From the NCBI GenBank assembly GCA_039024295.1, contig JBCDIQ010000075.1:1-17899 (forward strand): a stretch of 17,899 nucleotides of DNA, read 5' to 3'. This DNA is from JBCDIQ01 sp039024295 (lineage in GTDB: Bacteria; Bacteroidota; Bacteroidia; J057). Shown here piece by piece: positions 13,515 to 17,899 of the stretch (the stretch's first letter is position 1; every line of letters begins with the position of its first letter). Position numbers and translations under genes: made by a program. The notes beneath the pieces are model-generated. The model was given only the letters and a program-made list of their open reading frames with translations. It was not told the origin of the DNA and made no database searches.

Positions 13515-15199
13515 TTTAATTGTCTTTTAGCAAATTCCACATGAGCACCCTTTGGGAACCGGTCCACATACGCTCTGAAAGCCTCTTTGGAAGCCTTTTT
13601 TTGGTCCATTTGTCGAAGTAGGCGCCCTTTCAATATGAGAAGCTCATCCTCATCAGGAAATTGCTTCCCATAGTCTTCCAGCAAGTTGAGCACCATTTCC
13701 TGGGTTTGGTCCTGATCGAGGTAATCAAGGAAACAATACCAATGGTCAATGGCGGGCCCAGCGTACTCTCCTTCCTCAAGGTTACCAGAGCCTCCCCAAT
13801 CATCGCGGTAATAAGCGTACCAATACAGGCTTTTTGCAGCCATGAGGTGGAGGTATTGGTTATTGGGAAACTCCCGCATGAGCACCAACGCTTCATATGC
13901 AGCCCGACGATAACTGAACACCCGATAGTAATACTGAACGGATTCAAAGCGAGTCAGCAGTTTGATGCGTTCAAATTTAGCAGCATCAAGTAGAAATTTT
14001 TGGCCGGGCCTGGGCTTGCGGGAGTCCAGTATCTCTTGAATTACCGCCACACGTTCTTTGATAGCTGGATGGGTACTAAGTAAGTAGGTCAAGTCTTCTT
14101 CCTCCTCAGCTATTTCTTCTTGGTCTGCTTCAGGTTCTTCCCCTGTTCCTTCTTCTGTTTCTTCTTCCTCCTCCTCTTCTTCTTCTTCAGCAGGCATTTC
14201 CTCTTCTTCCTCTTGATCTCCTTCTTCCTCGCCTTCTCCCTCTTCAATAAACCCAACGTTTTTCTTTTCTAGCTTAGCAGAACCTGAAACGGTAGAGTCT
14301 TGTGGGGATTCATCGTTATCTAACCCTGTGAGGTAGTAGGCTTTGGAGGTGGTCTTGGCTTCTTCACCAAATGCAACTTCCTCTTCCTCTTCAGGCTCTG
14401 TTTGGCAAATATCCAGGGAGTCAAAATCGAGTGAATCAATGCGAAATATAGAGGTCAGGTCTAAATTGACGGTGTTGGTGTCCTTTCCTACGGTCCGCAA
14501 TAACTCTAGTGCACTGATGGCTTCCACAGGGTCATAGGGAGATGTTAACAACATCTCCATGCCATCTAAATCTGCTTCCAGTTCCCGCTCTCTGGAGTAT
14601 TTCATGCTAGCCAACATCTGCTCCACTTCATCGTGTCGAAAAACGCCCTGCCGTTCAATGGATTTTTCATTTCGAAACTTCAAGAGGCTGTGCCTCCTGA
14701 CATAATGGGTGATTTCGTGAGCCAGGATGAATGCAAGCTGGGCTTCAGAATCGAGGTATTTGATCAAGCCAATGTTGAAGAAAATACAGCCATTTCGCCA
14801 GGAGGAAGCATTGGGAAAGGTTGACCGAGTAACGAATATTTTCAGTTCCTGCTTGAGTTTTGGGTCATTTACGAGCAGAATCTGGGCCACTGAGTTTACA
14901 TACTCTGTCAATTCATCGTTGTGGTACACAATTCCGCTTCTAAACAGGCGGTTTTGGGCGTAATTAGAAAGGGTAAAGTATTCCTTACTTTCTTTCCGAC
15001 TGAGCTTCAACTGCTTTTTATCTCTTTCCTCCAGTTCTTTAAGGCTTAGGTCACGCGCACTCTGGCGAAATTCAATGGGAACGTCACCACTTAGCTTAAT
15101 GGGGGTATAATTTTTGGAAAATTGTGCAAAGGAAGCGTTGGGCAGAGTCCAAGTTGCCAGCAACAGCAGCATCACTTGGCGGAAAGGAGTAATCGACAC
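13511..15199 (-). CDS. M48-family zinc metalloprotease with acidic insert and C-terminal repeat domain
   Basis: This is a 562-residue secreted protease. A GTG start at 15199 gives signal peptide MSITPFRQVM... ending ASFAQ; the ATG at codon 10 would remove its basic end, so GTG is preferred. The M48 domain has the zinc motif HEITH at 161-165 and the third ligand E206 in RERELEADLDG, and THP...ER (376-382) closes the domain as in BepA/LoiP-like proteases. Between about 267 and 369 the chain is interrupted by a glutamate-dominated insert (densest at 319-369). After 400, TPR-like helices include YYYRVFSYRRAAYEALVLMREFPNNQYL and ILKGRLLRQMDQKKASKEAFRAYVDRFP. Expected role is periplasmic proteolysis linked to outer-membrane protein quality control. 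It is first in a three-gene operon with ATGA overlaps. Confidence 0.88.
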   Translation of the reverse strand: MSITPFRQVMLLLLATWTLPNASFAQFSKNYTPIKLSGDVPIEFRQSARDLSLKELEERDKKQLKLSRKESKEYFTLSNYAQNRLFRSGIVYHNDELTEYVNSVAQILLVNDPKLKQELKIFVTRSTFPNASSWRNGCIFFNIGLIKYLDSEAQLAFILAHEITHYVRRHSLLKFRNEKSIERQGVFRHDEVEQMLASMKYSRERELEADLDGMEMLLTSPYDPVEAISALELLRTVGKDTNTVNLDLTSIFRIDSLDFDSLDICQTEPEEEEEVAFGEEAKTTSKAYYLTGLDNDESPQDSTVSGSAKLEKKNVGFIEEGEGEEEGDQEEEEEMPAEEEEEEEEEETEEGTGEEPEADQEEIAEEEEDLTYLLSTHPAIKERVAVIQEILDSRKPRPGQKFLLDAAKFERIKLLTRFESVQYYYRVFSYRRAAYEALVLMREFPNNQYLHLMAAKSLYWYAYYRDDWGGSGNLEEGEYAGPAIDHWYCFLDYLDQDQTQEMVLNLLEDYGKQFPDEDELLILKGRLLRQMDQKKASKEAFRAYVDRFPKGAHVEFAKRQLK

Positions 15200-15224
15200 T
15201 GATAATTATTATGTTGTTTATGGT

Positions 15225-15255
15225 TCAAGGTACGCATTGAAGGTTGAAATCCCAA
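15225..15255 (-). promoter_or_regulatory. Possible promoter for the M48 operon
   Basis: On the minus strand TTG (15255-15253), then 20 bases, then TACCTTGA (15232-15225). This fits TTG-N19/20-TAnnTTTG imperfectly, and the site lies 25 bases ahead of the GTG at 15199. Confidence 0.35.
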
Positions 15256-15279
15256 TTCCGATTATTCCACAGCTTTTTC

Positions 15280-15287
15280 TATTTTTG
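15280..15287 (+). promoter_or_regulatory. -7 element for the oxygenase-glycosyltransferase pair
   Basis: TATTTTTG at 15280-15287 is an exact TAnnTTTG match, 17 bases ahead of the ATG at 15305. A TTG at the standard distance is not seen, so only the -7 half is supported. With the M48 promoter it makes this 105-base gap a divergent control region. Confidence 0.4.
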
Positions 15288-15304
15288 TGCCACACCCTTG
15301 AAAC

Positions 15305-16156
15305 ATGAATTCTACTGTTACCGCTAGTGAAGCGATTTTCAATTTTGACCGTTGGGAAAGCAGATTGACCCAAGATCAGCAGGTTTACCAACGAGAAGAA
15401 CCCTATCCCCACATTGTTCTGGAGAATTTTCTGGAAGGCTGGGCAGCACGGAAGGCCATGGAAAGCTTTCCCAACGTAAAGGATGAAGGCTGGATACATT
15501 ATATCCATGTCAATGAGCGAAAACATGGCCTCAATAAAATGGACATGCTCCCTTCCTTCATCCAAGAAGTCATCCAAACCCTGAATTCAGCGGAATTTGT
15601 GGGATACCTCGAAAAGCTGACCGGCATACCCAAGCTGCTACCAGACCCCATGCTGGAAGGAGGCGGGTTACACCAAACCCAGCGAGGTGGTTTTCTTAAT
15701 ATCCATGCTGATTTTACGGTCCACCCCCACAAACGAAATTGGCGACGCCGGGTAAATGTCCTGGTGTACTTAAATGAACCCTGGGAAGAGGAATATGGCG
15801 GTAAATTGGAGCTTTGGACCCGTGACATGAAAAGTTGTGTGACCAAAATCAGCCCCATTTTTAACCGTTGCGTCGTCTTCAACACAGATGAGGATTCCTA
15901 TCACGGACAACCCATCCCATTAGCTTGTCCTGAAGATATTAGCCGTAAGTCCATCGCCCTGTATTACTTCACAGAAGAGGCTGAAACCCCTCGTAAGCGT
16001 GCCACCAACTATAAAGCGCGCCCGGAAGATGGCCTAAAGTCGATTCTGATCTGGGCTGACAAACAAGCTATTGTGGTGTACAACTGGTTGAAAGGCAAGC
16101 TCGGCATCAATGATGACTTTGTGAGCAATATCCTCAAACGATTCAATAAATCCTGA
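15305..16156 (+). CDS. 2OG-Fe(II) oxygenase (prolyl 4-hydroxylase-like fold)
   Basis: This is a 283-residue cytoplasmic-looking protein, with no signal peptide or membrane segment. The iron triad is H134 and D136 in NIHADFTVHP and H200 in SYHGQP. R214 in DISRKSIALYYF is the 2-oxoglutarate-binding arginine. The core strands around these include RRRVNVLVYLNEPW and YGGKLELW, as in the Fe(II)/2OG dioxygenases of the P4H type often found beside glycosyltransferases. The N-terminal YPHIVLENFLEGWAAR is also typical of that group. Substrate is unknown. The gene ends in TGA and the next gene begins with TTG directly after it in the same frame. That association suggests hydroxylation of a lipid-linked sugar, glycan or protein in the same process. 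Confidence 0.88.
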   Translation: MNSTVTASEAIFNFDRWESRLTQDQQVYQREEPYPHIVLENFLEGWAARKAMESFPNVKDEGWIHYIHVNERKHGLNKMDMLPSFIQEVIQTLNSAEFVGYLEKLTGIPKLLPDPMLEGGGLHQTQRGGFLNIHADFTVHPHKRNWRRRVNVLVYLNEPWEEEYGGKLELWTRDMKSCVTKISPIFNRCVVFNTDEDSYHGQPIPLACPEDISRKSIALYYFTEEAETPRKRATNYKARPEDGLKSILIWADKQAIVVYNWLKGKLGINDDFVSNILKRFNKS

Positions 16157-17896
16157 TTGCACTCTCCCCGCACCATTTCGATCCTGCTGGCCGGCCTGGG
16201 CGCGGCGTTTTTTATGCCGTTTCTGGGAGGCGTCCACTTATTCGATTGGGACGAAATCAATTTTGCCGAGTGCACCCGTGAGATGATGCTCATGGGCGAC
16301 TACCTCCGTATTTATGTGGACTTCGAGCCCTTTTGGGAAAAGCCTCCTTTCTTTTTCTGGTTGCAGGCAATAGCTATGCACCTGTTTGGCGTTGGAGAAT
16401 ACGCTGCCCGATTTCCCAATGCCGTTTGTGGGGTTATAACGCTGGTCTTGCTGTTCAACCTGGGACGAAAGCTATACGATACCAGGTTTGGACTGCTATG
16501 GGCGGGTGCCTTCTTTGGTTCTATTTTGCCTCATTTGTATTTCAAATCGGGTATTATAGATCCATTTTTCAACCTGTTCATCTTCCTGGGGCTGTACCAC
16601 CTCATTTTCTTTATCTGGAAAAAGGATGATTACGCCAACATCAAGCTTTCCCGGACTGCTGCCTACTACCTGTTCATGGCAGGGTTCTGGGTGGGAATGG
16701 GAATTTTGACCAAGGGGCAGGTGGCCTACCTCATTGTGTGTCTGTGCCTGGGCGTATATTGGATCATCCAACGGCTCCGGTTTTTCGTCACCCCCCTGCA
16801 GTTTATCGGCTTCACCCTGGCGGCTTCTCTGGTGACCCTGGTATGGTATGGCGTGGAGACTGCCACCCATGGTCCCTGGTTCATTATTGAATTTACCAAG
16901 TACCAATACCGACTCTTTGCTACGCCAGATGCCGGGCACAAAGGGTTCTTTGGCTACCATTTTGTGGTCTTGCTCCTTGGGTGCTTTCCCGCCTCCATTT
17001 TTGCCATTCGCAGCATGTTTCGTCAGCAACAGCAGTTTGAATACCAGCACGATTTTAAGCTGTGGATGCTCATCCTTTTTTGGGTAGTCCTGATCCTGTT
17101 TTCAATCGTGCAGTCAAAGATTGTCCACTACTCCTCCATGTGCTATTTGCCCCTTACCTTTTTGGCAACATTGGCCTTGCACAGGATTTGGACAGGAGAA
17201 GACGACCTGCGTCCAGCAATGAGGTATGGGCTGCTAGGGATTGGTGGGTTGATCGCCCTGGTGGTGGGGATAGCCCCGTTTGCAGGCATGAACCTAGGTC
17301 GTATTATTCCTTATGTCAAAGACCCTTTTGCCCAGGCAAATATGCAGGCAGAGGTCAACTGGACCGGGCTTGAGGGGCTAGCAGGCCTGTTTCTTTTGGG
17401 CGTAATTATCTTAGCCATCCGCTTTTTTAATCAAAAAAATATCCGACTGGCCAGCGGAACGCTATTTGGGGGAATGGGCGTATTCATCTTGCTTACGCTC
17501 GTGCTATTCATCGGAAAGATTGAGACCTATTCCCAACGAGCCGCGATTGAGTTTTTTGAGAGTCTTCAGGGTCAAGAGACTTATGTGACCACCAAGGGCT
17601 ACAAAAGCTATGCGCACCTCTTTTATGCCCGAAAGCAACCTATTCTCAATCCAAACCGAAAGCCAGATAAGCCGCCTACGCTTTCAGAACTTCTCGGGGG
17701 ATTAGAAGACTTCAAAAGCCCAGTAAAGTACAGCACCTCCATCAGTCAAGAGCGTTTGTTTGGGGGAGAAATCGACCGTCCGGTACACGTGGCGACCAAA
17801 GTGAATAAAGCCTACAAACTTGAAAAGTACCCCAAATTGGAGCTGCTATACGAAAAAATCGGCTTTGTCTTCTTTCGGCGTTTTCCTGAACCTTAA
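16157..17896 (+). CDS. GT-C glycosyltransferase, ArnT/PMT-like (GT39/GT83 superfamily)
   Basis: This is a 579-residue polytopic membrane protein of about 11-13 helices. The first periplasmic loop holds FDWDEINFAECTREM, whose D30 and E33/D32 form the acidic signature of GT-C transferases. It then has FEPFWEKPP, matching the E-K-P-P motif of ArnT. Later ones are LGIL-type helices with RFPNAVCG, and YFKSGIIDPFFNLFIFLGLYH corresponds to the D-P helix. A soluble C-terminal domain begins about residue 470. The enzyme would move a sugar from a polyprenyl-phosphate donor to lipid A, a glycan or a protein; donor and acceptor are unknown. Start: the TTG at 16157 is used because the first ATG (16214) would cut the first helix. 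No clear ribosome-binding site is visible. The stop at 17894-17896 is within the window. Confidence 0.88.
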   Translation: MHSPRTISILLAGLGAAFFMPFLGGVHLFDWDEINFAECTREMMLMGDYLRIYVDFEPFWEKPPFFFWLQAIAMHLFGVGEYAARFPNAVCGVITLVLLFNLGRKLYDTRFGLLWAGAFFGSILPHLYFKSGIIDPFFNLFIFLGLYHLIFFIWKKDDYANIKLSRTAAYYLFMAGFWVGMGILTKGQVAYLIVCLCLGVYWIIQRLRFFVTPLQFIGFTLAASLVTLVWYGVETATHGPWFIIEFTKYQYRLFATPDAGHKGFFGYHFVVLLLGCFPASIFAIRSMFRQQQQFEYQHDFKLWMLILFWVVLILFSIVQSKIVHYSSMCYLPLTFLATLALHRIWTGEDDLRPAMRYGLLGIGGLIALVVGIAPFAGMNLGRIIPYVKDPFAQANMQAEVNWTGLEGLAGLFLLGVIILAIRFFNQKNIRLASGTLFGGMGVFILLTLVLFIGKIETYSQRAAIEFFESLQGQETYVTTKGYKSYAHLFYARKQPILNPNRKPDKPPTLSELLGGLEDFKSPVKYSTSISQERLFGGEIDRPVHVATKVNKAYKLEKYPKLELLYEKIGFVFFRRFPEP

Positions 17897-17899
17897 TCC

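Noticed and set aside
13511..15199. Acidic repeat tract considered as a short-tandem-repeat phase-variation switch
   Set aside because: The GAA/GAG units are interrupted and in multiples of three, so slippage would change length but not frame.
16157..17896. Naming the glycosyltransferase arnT
   Set aside because: Motifs are shared by the whole GT-C superfamily. There are no aminoarabinose synthesis genes nearby, so the specific name is not supported.

Overview
The window looks like a chromosomal segment of a Bacteroidota bacterium, plausibly of the Saprospiria/Sphingobacteria side of the phylum. This is inferred from gene style, not from a marker gene. The supporting signs are many signal peptides ending in A-Q or G-Q, beta-barrel-like secreted proteins, a SPOR protein, M14 carboxypeptidases of the Bacteroidota type, and few Shine-Dalgarno sites. 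Several promoter-like sites also resemble the Bacteroidota pattern TTG-N19/20-TAnnTTTG. I see no rRNA, tRNA, CRISPR array, insertion sequence or phage gene. Most of the window is ordinary, densely packed core-type genome.

Layout. Positions 1-2550 are on the minus strand: the N-terminus of an MBL-fold hydrolase running off the left edge, a broken M14 carboxypeptidase gene (177-1785), and a secreted barrel-like protein with a good promoter. A divergent intergenic region then leads to a CaCA-type Na+/Ca2+ exchanger (2680-3630, plus), whose stop overlaps that of a convergent deoC-SPOR pair (4877 down to 3627, minus). Positions 4968-8962 (plus) carry a small secreted protein of unknown function, a lipoprotein, and an intact 860-residue M14 peptidase with a C-terminal amidotransferase-like region. 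The only long gap (8963-9520) holds two mutually exclusive hairpins and a start-less coiled-coil reading frame on the minus strand. Next come a Uma2-type nuclease-fold protein, a Crp/Fnr-family regulator and peptidase T (9521-12077, plus).

Positions 15199 down to 12088 (minus) form a tight three-gene operon with two ATGA overlaps: an M48 zinc metalloprotease with a long glutamate-rich insert, a lipoprotein, and a barrel-like secreted protein. This reads as one envelope module. Divergent from it, 15305-17896 (plus) carries a 2OG-Fe(II) oxygenase followed directly, in the same reading frame after a single TGA, by an ArnT/PMT-like GT-C glycosyltransferase. That pair probably acts on a surface glycan or lipid-linked sugar.

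The points most worth a second look are the 14-bp perfect inverted repeat at the break of the M14 pseudogene, the TGA-TTG in-frame junction of the oxygenase/glycosyltransferase pair, the acidic M48 operon, and the alternative hairpins after the intact M14 gene. I found no clearly new multi-gene system.
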